Positions 37,308-47,509 are shown, numbered from the stretch's first letter. The stretch: DNA of 64,000 nt from JAABTH01 sp964390725 (GCA_964390725.1 CAYMIW010000006.1:33636-97635); one strand, 5' to 3'. The notes: generated by a model from the letters alone, not told the origin. A program made the numbers and translations.

Positions 37308-37595
37308 CTACCCGCCAAACAAAAAAGGCATAATCCTTACATGAATTGTTTTATTTTCTATTATATACTTAGGCATATCTTTCGGTATTAGAAGTTCACC
37401 ATCTATAAAAATAATGTGATGAGGGTATAAACATTCTTCATTCAAGTTAAATAAATATTTTGATACATATACCTCTGACTTGGCCAATGATTTAAATAAA
37501 TCAATTAGCTTAGTTCCTTTGGTAACTTCGATTTCAAAGTTGCGTTGGTCATAAGGCGTTTGATTACAACGAATGTCAAAACGTACCTGTGGCAC
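37308..37595 (-). CDS. MoaD/ThiS-like sulfur-carrier protein
   Basis: 95 residues from GTG 37595 (GAGGTGATAAA in front). The fold is ubiquitin-like ('VRFDIRCNQT', 'IDGELL', 'IHVRIMPFLFGG') and the protein ends in the diglycine needed for thiocarboxylation. Such carriers donate sulfur to molybdopterin; small MoaD paralogues often accompany tungsten aldehyde oxidoreductases. An AOR lies 7 kb away on the other strand, which makes a role in its pyranopterin cofactor plausible, though not shown. Confidence 0.75.
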   Translation of the reverse strand: MPQVRFDIRCNQTPYDQRNFEIEVTKGTKLIDLFKSLAKSEVYVSKYLFNLNEECLYPHHIIFIDGELLIPKDMPKYIIENKTIHVRIMPFLFGG

Positions 37596-37847
37596 TTTAT
37601 CACCTCGTATAATGATATTGAACTACTCTTTCACAAGATATGCTTGTCTTTGTTAAAAAGCAAGCAAATGCTATGGACTGATTTTATCTCCTACTACTAT
37701 GACGGTTTTCGTTGAGGCTCTAACCACATAAATTTGCCCAATTAGTAATGAGTCAGATGCTGCATCGAAGGTTTATAGACGGAGAGAATCCAATAACAAA
37801 AAACCTGTAGAATAATCAGCGTAATGACATCACGGAAGTGATCCTCC

Positions 37848-38713
37848 ATGATTTATGTTGGCATTGATGTGACCAAGAACAAACATGACTGCTGAAGCCT
37901 TGGGCCCACCGGCGAAACTCTCTTCGATACTTCTACTTTCACCAATATTAGGCAAGGTTTTATAAACTTTGATCAGCCATTGAAGCTACTAAACATTTCA
38001 TCGAAAACCTTATGGTTTTCTTCTGTACCAGCGGAATCGAGTTTGTGGTTTTTAACCCTCTTCAAGAGAAGCCTTTTCGCACGGTGCTCTCACTACACAA
38101 ATTAAAACCAACAAGTTCGATGCCGCCAAGCTACTTACGTCAGACGATTCAAGTCCTTTAACTGTATCTTGCCAGATCCAAGGTTTTAACCTTTGACTAG
38201 GTATCGCTTTTGCCCCGTCTCTTTGCGCAACCGTTAGAAAATTAACCTTTCCAGGTTAGTTGATATCCTTTTCCCTGAACTGTCTGCAGGTCGCTGATCT
38301 ATTTTTAAAATCGATACTGGTTTTACTTGATGAGCTGCTTGGTTTTTATCTGATTGCCTATTGTTGGATTGATCTCTTCGCTAATTTGCTTTATATCCAG
38401 TCTATAAAAGATACTCCCGTGAAAAGACTGAAGCAATCAAACTTCTTGCCCCGCAAGCTATTTGCATAAAAGCGAAGCCTTGTCTTTAGAGCTGATACAA
38501 GTGGTTGAGGAAATACAGTTTTACCAGAAACAGATTGAGTTTCTGGATATAAAACTCAAAGCACCTGTAGCTATTATGCAAAACCCTTTGTTCACCATTC
38601 CCTACACCGGCTTTCGACTCGCTGCAATAATCCTATCTGAAATCGATGATATCAAGCGTATTAAGTCTCCTGATCAGCTTCTGGCTTTTGACGGTATGAC
38701 CAGTAGCATCTGA
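37848..38713 (+). pseudogene. IS110-family transposase remnant
   Basis: Starts 'MIYVGIDVTKNKHDC', the RuvC-like N-terminal motif of IS110 transposases, and stops after 15 codons. Further pieces appear in several frames. The C-terminal Tnp_20 region is still readable at 38462-38713 ('NPLFTIPYTGFRLAAIILSE', 'FDGMTSS'). Confidence 0.8.
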
Positions 38714-38764
38714 TACAATATACAATTTAAATTCTTCCGAATAAGGTGGTTTCGTATTTGGCAT
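38703..38764 (-). pseudogene. IS3-type OrfA N-terminal scrap
   Basis: From ATG 38764 the frame reads 'MPNTKPPYSEEFKLYIVSDA', like the start of IS3-family OrfA, and then merges into the IS110 remnant. Junction debris. Confidence 0.45.
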
Positions 38765-38966
38765 CGGTGAATGTTGTTTTTCTAAAATTACTACAAGTAT
38801 AAAGGTGTCTATCAATTATAATCAAGCTAGGTATGCCATCTTATTTATAGGTGTTTTTCAATATTTATGAAAACCTTGGCCTATCATTTTTACGTTTGCC
38901 GGTATTTACATTTACCCAGGATATAAAAGCTTAATCACATTTGCCGCTTTATAAATCAAAGCAGGG

Positions 38967-38991
38967 CTTACAACATTACAACAGTTGTAAG
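38967..38991. promoter_or_regulatory. Candidate upstream activator site
   Basis: TTACAACAGTTGTAA (38976-38990) is a perfect dyad, and a third half-site CTTACAAC precedes it (38967-38974). It lies about 120 bases before the -24 element, the usual place for an enhancer of a sigma-54 activator. The same site is in copy 2. Confidence 0.6.
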
Positions 38992-39109
38992 CGTAGTGTA
39001 ACACATATGGTTTACTGATGCCACTTCTGTTAGCATGGTTGTTTTTATAATTAGTGATGGTAGTGTTATTTATTTGCTTTTTTCAGCAATAAAATTTTAC
39101 TTTAGGACT

Positions 39110-39125
39110 TGGCATAAATATTGCT
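39110..39125 (+). promoter_or_regulatory. Sigma-54 (-24/-12) promoter
   Basis: TGGCATAAATATTGCT fits TGGCAYRNNNNTTGCW with correct GG-to-GC spacing. It is 59 bases before the DUF35 start codon. Confidence 0.8.
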
Positions 39126-39183
39126 CTTATATGTTATGTCTTTGCATTATTGAGATATTAAAATTTAATAGCAGGAGGTAAAT

Positions 39184-39603
39184 ATGAGTAATCAGAAACA
39201 AGTTTTTTACCCAGGTGAAGATCATTGGAAAACAGAGAAAGGGAAAGTTCAGCTGGTAGGGGCTCGTTGTGAAAAGTGTAATAGAGTTTATTTTCCATCT
39301 CAGCCGCTATGCGCGAATTGCTTTGACCAGTCCAATATGGAGGAAGCTGCTATAGGTCCAATAGGGAAACTGTATTCATATACAATTATCCGTGTTCCAT
39401 CAAGGAGTTATGAAGCGCCTTATGCAGTAGGCTATGCTGATTTCCCAAACGATGTGAGGGTATTTGCCCAGCTAACAGAGGTTGACCCAAATAAGTTAAA
39501 GGCTGATATGGCTGTGGAGCTGGTGTTAGGTAAAACATGCGATGATGAAGAGGGCAACGAAGTCATTAGTTATAAATTCAAGGTATTGGAGGGAAATCAA
39601 TGA
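39184..39603 (+). CDS. DUF35 OB-fold/zinc-ribbon acyl-CoA-binding partner, copy 1
   Basis: 139 residues, AGGAGG before ATG. A rubredoxin-like zinc ribbon ('CEKCNRVYFPSQPLCANC') leads into an OB-fold domain ('GKLYSYTIIRVP', 'VGYADFPNDVRVFAQL'). Such proteins form complexes with thiolase-like enzymes, for example BbsA with BbsB in toluene degradation and ChsH2 with Ltp2 in sterol side-chain cleavage, where they hold the CoA substrate. The stop overlaps the thiolase start by four bases, supporting a complex. Confidence 0.92.
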   Translation: MSNQKQVFYPGEDHWKTEKGKVQLVGARCEKCNRVYFPSQPLCANCFDQSNMEEAAIGPIGKLYSYTIIRVPSRSYEAPYAVGYADFPNDVRVFAQLTEVDPNKLKADMAVELVLGKTCDDEEGNEVISYKFKVLEGNQ

Positions 39604-40742
39604 GAGATGTAGCAATTGTTGGAGCTGGAATGATTAAATTCGGAAAGTATTATAACTATACACTTCCTGAATTAGGGGAACAGGCAGTTGTAGAAGCTTT
39701 AAAAGATTCAGGGGTTGCGCCAAAGGAAATAGAAGCCGTATATAATGGTTGTGCTATGACAACCTTTTTGCCTGGCCAAAGGCATGTAAAAAGGATTGGA
39801 ATAAGCGGGGTTCCCATATTAAATATTGAAAATATGTGTTCCAGTAGCGGCGTTGCTTTACGGGAAGCTTGGATAGCAATAAGTAATGGGCTTTACGATG
39901 TTGCCCTAGTTGTTGGGGCTGAGAAGCTGTCCGGCGCTCAAAAGGGAGGGCCGTTACCTGTAGATGAGGATGATATAGAATCAAATCAAGGGTCGATCAT
40001 GCCGGCCATCTATGCCATGCGGGCACGAAGACATATGGTGGAATACGGATTGACGCCTGAACAAATGGCTTTGGTAACGGTTAAAAGTCGGAAAAATGCT
40101 GCTTTAAATCCTTATACGTATTTTCAAAAAGAGACAACAGTGGAAGACGTTTTAAACGATCCTATGGTTGCAGATCCGCTTACCAGGTCAATGTGTTGTC
40201 CTGTTACTGATGGTGCGGCAGCTTTAGTTGTATGCAGTATGGAAAGAGCAAAGAGATATACTAACAAACCAATAAAAATATTAGCTTCTGAGCTCAGTTC
40301 CGGTGTTTTTAAGAGTGGTTTTATTGACATGACAATTCCAGAAATTACAGTCAGGGGAGCAAAAGAGGCTTATGAAATGGCTGGTTGTGGACCGGAAGAT
40401 ATCGATGTAGCCGAGTGTCATGATGCTTTTGCAATTGCAGAACTTATCTATTATGAAGCTTTGGGTTTTTGCGAAAGAGGAGAATCAGCAAAGTTTATAA
40501 GTGAAGGTCTTTCTTCAATTGACGGTAAATTAGCTGTTAACCCGTCCGGTGGGTTGATGTCCAGGGGGCATCCCGTAGGAGCAAGCGGTGCAGCCCAGCT
40601 TGTTGAAATTGTTTGGCAACTTCGGGGCCAGGCAGGATCCAGACAGGTGAAAAATGCCAAATTGGGATTAACACATGTTACAGGTGGAGGGATTGCAGGT
40701 ATGGATCATGGTGCTTGCTGTATACACATTTTAGAAGGGTGA
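39600..40742 (+). CDS. Thiolase-family (SCP2-type) protein, copy 1
   Basis: 380 residues. The nucleophilic Cys is in 'NIENMCSSSGVALREA', the catalytic His motif is 'NPSGGLMSRGHPVGASGAAQ' and the C-terminal loop reads 'LTHVTGGG'. The second catalytic Cys common in degradative thiolases is not obvious, as in SCP2/DUF35-partnered enzymes, so thiolytic or retro-aldol cleavage of a 3-oxo/3-hydroxyacyl-CoA are both possible. It is translationally coupled to the DUF35 partner. Confidence 0.9.
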   Translation: MRDVAIVGAGMIKFGKYYNYTLPELGEQAVVEALKDSGVAPKEIEAVYNGCAMTTFLPGQRHVKRIGISGVPILNIENMCSSSGVALREAWIAISNGLYDVALVVGAEKLSGAQKGGPLPVDEDDIESNQGSIMPAIYAMRARRHMVEYGLTPEQMALVTVKSRKNAALNPYTYFQKETTVEDVLNDPMVADPLTRSMCCPVTDGAAALVVCSMERAKRYTNKPIKILASELSSGVFKSGFIDMTIPEITVRGAKEAYEMAGCGPEDIDVAECHDAFAIAELIYYEALGFCERGESAKFISEGLSSIDGKLAVNPSGGLMSRGHPVGASGAAQLVEIVWQLRGQAGSRQVKNAKLGLTHVTGGGIAGMDHGACCIHILEG

Positions 40743-40748
40743 TGAAAG

Positions 40749-41969
40749 ATGATTAATTCTTTTGGTTCTTTGCAGGGGCTGGTTGTATTAGACTTAACCA
40801 ACTTTTTAGCAGGCCCTTATGCAACTTTAATAATGGGTGATTTGGGAGCTAATATAATTAAGATCGAAAGTATGGATGGAGACGATTCGCGGAAAGTACC
40901 GCCTCATTCTTATAAAAAAGAAGGTGCGTATCACTTAGCTACCAATCGCAATAAAAAAAGTATTGTGCTAAATTTAAAAACATCCAAAGGCTGGGAAATA
41001 TTTCTGGAAATGGTAAAAAAAGCGGATATTGTAATAGACAATTTCAGGGTTGGGGTAATTGAAAGGTTGCAAATTGATTATGAGCATCTAAAAGAAGTTA
41101 ACCCACGTATTATTTGTTGTTCTATTTCTGGCTTTGGGAAAAACGGCCCATATAAAGATCGTCCTGCCTACGATATGATTGTTCAAGCTTTAAGCGGGGG
41201 CATGAGTATGACTGGAGAAGAAGGCGGACGTCCTGTTCGATCAGGCATACCTATTGGGGATTTATGTGCAGGGATGTTTGCAGTGATAGCTATTCTTTCC
41301 TGTGTACACGAGAGAAGTATTAGTGGAAAAGGGCAAGAAATTGATGTTTCTATGCTGGATAGTCAAATATCGATGCTTTGTTACCAGGCTATCTATTATT
41401 TACTTGCTGGTGTAGTGGCGGGTCCCCAGGGTGCCGGGCATGTATCGATACCAACCTACCGCTCTTTTCCTACCAAGAATGGAATTGATATATTGATTAC
41501 AGCTAATACAGAAAAAATGTGGCAATCTTTATGTTCTGTATTGGATATGGAAGAGTTGATTAATGATCCTTTATTCGAAACAAATAAAGATCGCTTACAA
41601 AATAAAGAAAAGCTTATTCCTCTGTTAGAAGAAAGGTTTTCATATAAAACGTGTGAAGAATGGATGGAACTATTAGTTAAAGGCGGTGTTCCTGCGGCAC
41701 CGGTTAATACTATTGATAAGGCTCTTGCAGACCCACAGGTTTTAGCCAGGAACATGGTTGTGGATGTTGAACACTCGCTGGGAGGAAAAATTAAATTATT
41801 AGGTAATCCAATTAAACTTAAACGCACACCAGCCGAAACCTTTATATCTCCTCCGCTGCATGGTCAGCACACACATGAAGTATTGAGGGATTTCTTAAAG
41901 CTTGATGACCACAAGATTATTGCTCTCGAAGAAGAAGGTGTTGTCAAGAGTGGTTCAATTACTACATAA
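40749..41969 (+). CDS. Family III CoA-transferase (CaiB/BaiF)
   Basis: 406 residues. 'LVVLDLTNFLAGPYATLIMG' with 'LGANIIKIES' start, 'GDDSR', 'NRNKKSIVLNLKT' and the 'YDMIVQALSGGMSMTG' region with the catalytic Asp are typical. It moves CoA between a donor thioester and an organic acid. It follows the thiolase by six bases in copy 1; in copy 2 only its first four bases past the ATG survive. Confidence 0.92.
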   Translation: MINSFGSLQGLVVLDLTNFLAGPYATLIMGDLGANIIKIESMDGDDSRKVPPHSYKKEGAYHLATNRNKKSIVLNLKTSKGWEIFLEMVKKADIVIDNFRVGVIERLQIDYEHLKEVNPRIICCSISGFGKNGPYKDRPAYDMIVQALSGGMSMTGEEGGRPVRSGIPIGDLCAGMFAVIAILSCVHERSISGKGQEIDVSMLDSQISMLCYQAIYYLLAGVVAGPQGAGHVSIPTYRSFPTKNGIDILITANTEKMWQSLCSVLDMEELINDPLFETNKDRLQNKEKLIPLLEERFSYKTCEEWMELLVKGGVPAAPVNTIDKALADPQVLARNMVVDVEHSLGGKIKLLGNPIKLKRTPAETFISPPLHGQHTHEVLRDFLKLDDHKIIALEEEGVVKSGSITT

Positions 41970-42164
41970 AATTAGTGTTGAAGAGGTAAAGCTTAACAAT
42001 ATAACAAATTTTATAATAGTAAAACCAATTGATGAGGTATTAAGTAGTCGTATCAAATTGTAGAAGAGGAGGTGACAATTGGGTATTCTTGCATTAGGTT
42101 TTAAGCAAAATATGATTAATGAAACGAGCTATGTAAAGTAAATCATAAGTTTTACCCGTTCTTT

Positions 42165-42835
42165 GACAATCAAATAGGGATTTTGATTAATGGTTACTAC
42201 CAGGTGGACTCCAGTTGTAATCTGTTTTAAACAGCCGGTTATCCTTCCAGAGTGAATAGAATCCAGATGGATCAACCTTCTCACTGCGTCGGTATCTATC
42301 CCAGAATGCTTGCCCTGGTTTCGTTTTGCCTCATAGAAAACTTTCAGTTTGGGGTTAAAGCGTCTTGCAGTGAATACAACCGTCCAGAGATTGTTGTGTT
42401 AAGTTGATGAACCCTTTTTTGATGTGCAGTTCCAGGTTTCTTCAAACTATCCGGATGTTTTAACCGTAGCATCGAGGATAGTGTAGGCAATCAAAACCTT
42501 GACATTGGGGTAATGTGAGATGTCACCAATTTCACCGATAATTGCAGCGGCGAGGATCGGGCCGATACCGGGAATAGTTTCAAAAACCTGGTGATAGTGT
42601 CACTCAGGATCGGTTGGTAACTTTTCCAAGATTTATTCAAGGGCCTCTTCGAGGAGGGTGATCGGTTGCTTCCACACTGAATGAAACATTTTCAGGTTTA
42701 ACTTTCAAAGAGACTAAGGCATCAAGCAGTTTTTCAAAACCTTTTTGACTGTTATTAAAGTGTATGCTTAAAAAAGACTTGCTGCGTTCATCTAATTAAG
42801 GCTGTTCGTGACGGTGCTTGGCAAGATCAATTCCG
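42165..42835 (-). pseudogene. Second IS110-family transposase remnant
   Basis: On the minus strand 'GIDLAKHRHEQP' opens an IS110-type N-terminus, 'FSVEAT' and similar pieces follow in shifted frames, and the C-terminal 'NPKLKVFYEAKRNQGKHS' segment lies near 42346-42290. Many stops. It fills most of the gap between the CoA-transferase and SDR genes; the remaining 42836-43150 shows nothing recognisable. Confidence 0.75.
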
Positions 42836-43150
42836 CATTAATAAATAACGCTTCCTACACTTTTAATAAAATTCGGCAAAGTTTTCTCTCATCCCATACG
42901 ACGCCCAAACTTGTTTGTTGCTCGGTGCATAGCGATGGCTGTCTCATCAACTTGCACATTCGAGTTTTCTCCTATAACAGAGGCTTTGCTCTTAAAATCA
43001 AGAGACGGTATCACTCCTCAAGGAGATCGATTGAAGGCCACTGTTACGAGAACACTTATTTTATTACTTCAGAGTTCCTATATGGTTGTCAAAGAACAAT
43101 TTAAGGTTGGTTTAATTTAATGACTATTTTGCACACAGGAGGATAATTTG

Positions 43151-43894
43151 ATGAAGCTTGATGAAAGAGTAGCAATTATTACAGGTGCAGCATCAGGATT
43201 TGGATGTGCCAGCGCGATCTTGTTTGCGAAAGAAGGAGCAAAAGTTGTAGTTGCAGATTTAGATGTAGAGGGTGGCCAAGATACTGTAAAAGCAATTCAA
43301 GCTAATGGAGGGGAAGCAGTCTTTGTAAAGGTTGATGTTGCAAAAGAAAATGATGTTGAGCAAATGATACATTCAGCAGTAGAGAAGTATGGAGGTATCG
43401 ATATTCTTTTTAACAATGCTGGAATTGAACAGATTATGACTCCTATAGAGTTATTATCAGAAGAAACATGGGATCGTGTTTTTGCGGTAAATGTAAAAGG
43501 TATGTTTTTGGGGACTAAGCATGCTTTGCCTGAACTGAAAAAAACTGGAAAAGGAGTAATTATTAATACTGCATCTGTTTCGGGGATACGTGCAAGGCCA
43601 GGCCTGTCGAGTTATACTGCATCTAAGGGTGCGTGTATCATGCTAACCAAAGCACTAGCTATTGAGTTGGCAGAGTATGGGATTCGAGTAAACTGCATTA
43701 ATCCAGTTGCGGCAGAAACTCCTTTCATGAAAAATTTATCTGAAGAAAATAAAGTAAAGTTTCGCAGTACTATACCATTAGGGCGCTTTGCGACAGCTGA
43801 AGATATAGCATTTGCTGCGCTGTATTTAGCTTCTGATGATGCGTCTATGGTTACTGGTGCAGAGCTTAATGTGGATGGAGGCAGGACTATATAA
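43151..43894 (+). CDS. Short-chain dehydrogenase/reductase
   Basis: 247 residues; ATG 43151 is eight bases after AGGAGG. The NAD(P) loop 'ITGAASGFGCASA', 'NNAG', catalytic 'YTASKGA' and the C-terminal 'ASMVTGAELNVDGG' place it in the classical SDR family. D at 'VVADLDVEGG' suggests NAD(H). It probably oxidises a 3-hydroxyacyl intermediate or alcohol in the island's pathway. Confidence 0.92.
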   Translation: MKLDERVAIITGAASGFGCASAILFAKEGAKVVVADLDVEGGQDTVKAIQANGGEAVFVKVDVAKENDVEQMIHSAVEKYGGIDILFNNAGIEQIMTPIELLSEETWDRVFAVNVKGMFLGTKHALPELKKTGKGVIINTASVSGIRARPGLSSYTASKGACIMLTKALAIELAEYGIRVNCINPVAAETPFMKNLSEENKVKFRSTIPLGRFATAEDIAFAALYLASDDASMVTGAELNVDGGRTI

Positions 43895-44530
43895 TGTATT
43901 GATGTTAATGGACGTCAGCCTTTTTAGGACGTAGCGATTATATCAAATCAAAGGATGTTTATAGTTTATTTGCAAGCTTGAATATAATTCGCACGTTACT
44001 TCACGTTAAGAGTAAGAGTAAGTTGACATATAAAGAAGAATAGAACTTACGCTTCTATCGCGAATTAGCCTATAACAAAGAAGAATGAGACGATCAAAAA
44101 AGCGATGCACATCTTCTAGGGGAAACGAAAGCAGGATGACTATATGTTTAAGAATTAAAAAAATGAGCATAATGTGGAGAAAGTGGAGAAGATGTGCAAC
44201 GCCTTTGATAATCTCCGTTTAAGTTGCTATTGAACTAAGACGTAAACCAAAGATGTAAGATACGAGTGAAGAAATGGCAAGCAGTTAATTACTAAGTTTA
44301 ACCGAATAGAGGTACGTCCAATTTGAGCATTAAAACCTTTTAAAAGGTATTGTTATTTCAATGAGCAGGAAAGCAAATGTTAAGATGATGCGGTAATGGA
44401 TATATGTTTTAGAACATTAGAATATTTTTTGAAACCTTCAACCGTGTAAACATCAATGAAGAAATTGGTGTAAGGGGTGGAATGTACTTAATAAGTTTCA
44501 ATAAGTTATGTGGAAAGAGGAGGAATAAAT
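43895..44530. other. Intergenic, probable decayed sequence
   Basis: About 635 bases without a credible frame, recognisable transposase motif or promoter. The composition suggests decayed coding sequence. Confidence 0.4.
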
Positions 44531-46381
44531 ATGCCTTTTGGTTATTGGGGAAATATGTTGCGTTTTGATCTTTCTAATTGTAAAACATATTCGGAAAACA
44601 TTCCCCATGAAGTGTTAAAAAGATGCCTTGGTGGAACTGGATTAGGTCTAAATTATGTCTTTGAAAAGGTTGATCCTTCTGTAACTTGGGATAGTCCAGA
44701 TAACATAATTGTACTGGCTTCAGGCCCTTTGGGTGGTACTGCTGTTAAAGGGTCAGGGAACTATGGCGTGGTAACAAAGGGTGCTTTAACTGGTGGTATG
44801 GCAACAACCCAAGCCGGAGGTTATTTTGGCGCTTTCCTTAAATTTTGTGGTTATGATGCGCTGCTAATAGTCGGGAGCTCTCCGGAATGGGTATACCTAT
44901 ACATTGATGAAGACAAGGTCGAGATTAAGCCTGCTTTTCATCTGTTAGGGCTAGATACGACGCAGACAGAGGAAGCCCTTCATCAAGAATATTCATTAAA
45001 TCCCAAGCAGTTGAGCGTTTGTTCTATTGGACCTGCAGGAGAAAACCTTGTTAAGTTTGCTTGCTTGGTTTCTGACAATGGTCATGTTGCAGCACACAAT
45101 GGAGTGGGCGCTGTTTTAGGTTCAAAGAAAGTAAAAGCTATTGCTGTTAAACGTGGAAAGAAAAAAGTTGAAGTATTCGATAAGAGTACACTGCGTGAGC
45201 TTTCTATTCAAATGAATACAGCTGCAAAAAGCTCACCTGCAGGTTCTGGGGCGTCCCAATGGGGAACAAGTGTAGGTGTTGAAGCATTGTATCCAATAGG
45301 TGGGTATCCAATAAAGAATTTAACTACAAACGAGTTTCCAGAGTTTGTCGAATATACTGCAAAAGCTCTAAGAGCAAGTTATGAATATAAAAGAAGGCCC
45401 TGTTGGGGATGTGATTGGAATCATTGCGGTGATATAAAAATAACTTCAGGAGAATTTAAGGGGTTCGAAACAGAGGAACCGGAATATGAAGCTATGGCTG
45501 CGATGGGGCCGTTGATTGGGATGAAAGATCCTGCTAAGACAATAGTACTGGCAAATCTGGTTGATCGCCTTGGTATGGATGTCAATGAGACAGGTTGGCT
45601 TGTAGCTTGGGTTATAGAATGTTTTTCGAAGGGATACATTACAGCACAAGCAACGGACGGATTTGAGATGTCTTGGGGTGATTTTGAAAATACAAAATTG
45701 CTTCTCCAGAAAATAGCTCGGAAAGAAGGTTTTGGTGCCCTCTTGGCAGATGGAGTAAGGCTCGCTGCTAAAGAAATAGGTGGCGAGGCCTTAAATTGTG
45801 CGGTTTTTACAGAAAAAGGTAACACCCCCCGGTCTCATGATCACAGGGCAATTTGGACAGAATTACTAGACACCTGTATTTCTGGTACGGGTACTATTGA
45901 AAATACAGGTGGATTCGTGGATGTGACGCAACACAATTTAGAGCCTATGAGCGATCCATATTCCTGGGAAGCGGTAGCAAAGCAGAACGCTGTAGTATCT
46001 GGACGAAGAGTGTTTGAGGATAGTCTTGGAGTTTGTAGATTCACAGCTACTGAAGACATCAGACTTACAGTATCAGCGCTTAACGCTGCAACAGGAGATG
46101 ACTTTACGGTAGAAGAAGTTATGAAAATTGGCAAGAGAATTGTTAATCTTATGAGGATCTTTAATATAAGAAATGGGATTGATCCAAAGAATGATAAGCC
46201 TTCAAAGAGATATTCTTCTGTGCCTGTAGATGGTCCAGCTAAGGGACTATCGGTAGGATGTATATTCCAACAGATGAAAGAACGTTATTATGAATTGATG
46301 GGATGGGACAAAACTACCGGGTACCCTTTACCTGATACTCTTGAAGAATTGGGTATATCTGATATAGCTTCTGAAAAATAA
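44531..46381 (+). CDS. Aldehyde:ferredoxin oxidoreductase (W/Mo)
   Basis: ATG 44531 follows AGGAGG by seven bases. 616 residues. The AOR N-domain ('LASGPLGGTAVKGSGNYGVV', 'GGYFGAFLKFCGYDAL') and the iron-sulfur ligands C291, C294 and C299 ('CWGCDWNHC') plus distal C502 ('DSLGVCRF') are present. It should oxidise an aldehyde to the acid with ferredoxin, or run in reverse, using a tungsten or molybdenum bis-pyranopterin. It leads a run with the alcohol dehydrogenase, suggesting alcohol-aldehyde-acid conversion. Confidence 0.93.
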   Translation: MPFGYWGNMLRFDLSNCKTYSENIPHEVLKRCLGGTGLGLNYVFEKVDPSVTWDSPDNIIVLASGPLGGTAVKGSGNYGVVTKGALTGGMATTQAGGYFGAFLKFCGYDALLIVGSSPEWVYLYIDEDKVEIKPAFHLLGLDTTQTEEALHQEYSLNPKQLSVCSIGPAGENLVKFACLVSDNGHVAAHNGVGAVLGSKKVKAIAVKRGKKKVEVFDKSTLRELSIQMNTAAKSSPAGSGASQWGTSVGVEALYPIGGYPIKNLTTNEFPEFVEYTAKALRASYEYKRRPCWGCDWNHCGDIKITSGEFKGFETEEPEYEAMAAMGPLIGMKDPAKTIVLANLVDRLGMDVNETGWLVAWVIECFSKGYITAQATDGFEMSWGDFENTKLLLQKIARKEGFGALLADGVRLAAKEIGGEALNCAVFTEKGNTPRSHDHRAIWTELLDTCISGTGTIENTGGFVDVTQHNLEPMSDPYSWEAVAKQNAVVSGRRVFEDSLGVCRFTATEDIRLTVSALNAATGDDFTVEEVMKIGKRIVNLMRIFNIRNGIDPKNDKPSKRYSSVPVDGPAKGLSVGCIFQQMKERYYELMGWDKTTGYPLPDTLEELGISDIASEK

Positions 46382-46406
46382 TAGTTTATGGAATAAGGAG
46401 AACACT

Positions 46407-47447
46407 ATGTTAGCTGTTATGAAAACCAAGCCTGAAAAAGGAATAGAGATTGTTGATTGTCCGATTCCCAGTTTAACATCTCCTAAAGAAGTACTTATAA
46501 AAGTTGAAGCCTGCGGAGTTTGTGGATCTGATTTACATTTTTATGAATGGAAAGAGTATATCAGAGATGATCTTACATTACCGAGAATTTTAGGACATGA
46601 GGTATCAGGCACAGTAGTTGAAGTAGGTTCAGATATAAAAGATTTTAAGCCTGGAGATAGAGTTGTTACCGAAACGTGGGGTGGATGCGGAGATTGTTAT
46701 TATTGTCGTTTAGGTAAGTTTAATCATTGCTTACATCAAACTAGAATTGGACAAAAAGCTGATGGTGGCATGACTAATTACTTATTAATAACGGGTAATA
46801 GTTTGTATCATATACCTAGCAGCATACCTTTTGATGAAGCTGCAGTAATTGAACCTGTAGGAGTTGCTTTAAGAGGGTGGGAATGTGCAAAATACTTCAA
46901 ACCGGGTGATTCAGTAGTAGTGATTGGTCCTGGACCTATTGGAATGTTTGCAGGTTTAATAGGAAAGATTGCGGGGGCCAATGAGGTTATTATGGTTGGA
47001 ACAACTAATAGTGCAAAAAGACTTGAATTGGCTGAGCAGCATGGTATGCAAACGGTTAACATAGACGATGATAGCGCTTATTCTAAAGTACTTTCCTTAA
47101 CCAAAGGTAGAGGTGCCGAGCTTGTTATTGATACTTCGGGAGGCAGAGAGTCATTATCCCAAGCTATCAAATTTGCAAAATTGGGGGGTGAAATAATATT
47201 AGTAGGAATTTCTCCAGATAGCATTATGCCCCTTTCATCGATTGTCAATAAGGGATTAAGCATTGTTGGATCATTTCGGCGTCTTCCTCATACATGGGAG
47301 CGTGCTATTAACTTGGTACATAATTATCAAGTTGACGTCAGGCCTTTTATATCACATGTTTTGCCGATAACCAAGGTTGAAGAAGCTTTTCAATTATTAC
47401 AAAACCGTCAAGCAATGAAAATTATTTTGAAACCAGTTTTGATTTAA
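46407..47447 (+). CDS. Zinc-dependent alcohol dehydrogenase (MDR)
   Basis: 346 residues. Catalytic zinc ligands appear in 'EACGVCGSDLHFYEW' and 'ILGHEVSG'; the structural zinc site is 'CGDCYYCRLGKFNHC'; the nucleotide loop is 'VVVIGPGPIGMFAGL'. Relatives include threonine, sorbitol and aryl-alcohol dehydrogenases. It lies 25 bases after the AOR and probably supplies or consumes the AOR's aldehyde. Confidence 0.92.
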   Translation: MLAVMKTKPEKGIEIVDCPIPSLTSPKEVLIKVEACGVCGSDLHFYEWKEYIRDDLTLPRILGHEVSGTVVEVGSDIKDFKPGDRVVTETWGGCGDCYYCRLGKFNHCLHQTRIGQKADGGMTNYLLITGNSLYHIPSSIPFDEAAVIEPVGVALRGWECAKYFKPGDSVVVIGPGPIGMFAGLIGKIAGANEVIMVGTTNSAKRLELAEQHGMQTVNIDDDSAYSKVLSLTKGRGAELVIDTSGGRESLSQAIKFAKLGGEIILVGISPDSIMPLSSIVNKGLSIVGSFRRLPHTWERAINLVHNYQVDVRPFISHVLPITKVEEAFQLLQNRQAMKIILKPVLI

Positions 47448-47509
47448 AAAAACAGGCAGTTCATTAACAAATAACAAAAGAAGTTTAACAGAAATGAGGG
47501 TTGAATGTC

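Larger units (their letters stand above)
38877..40755 (+). repeat. Long direct repeat, copy 1 (identical to 54248-56126)
   Basis: Every stretch compared by eye matches the second copy at a constant offset of 15,371 bases; both encoded proteins are identical. It covers an upstream palindrome, a sigma-54 promoter, the DUF35 gene, the thiolase gene and the first bases of the CoA-transferase gene. Confidence 0.93.

Noticed and set aside
42808..43120. Small plus-strand frames before the SDR gene
   Set aside because: They overlap IS110 debris and show no family features or ribosome-binding site.
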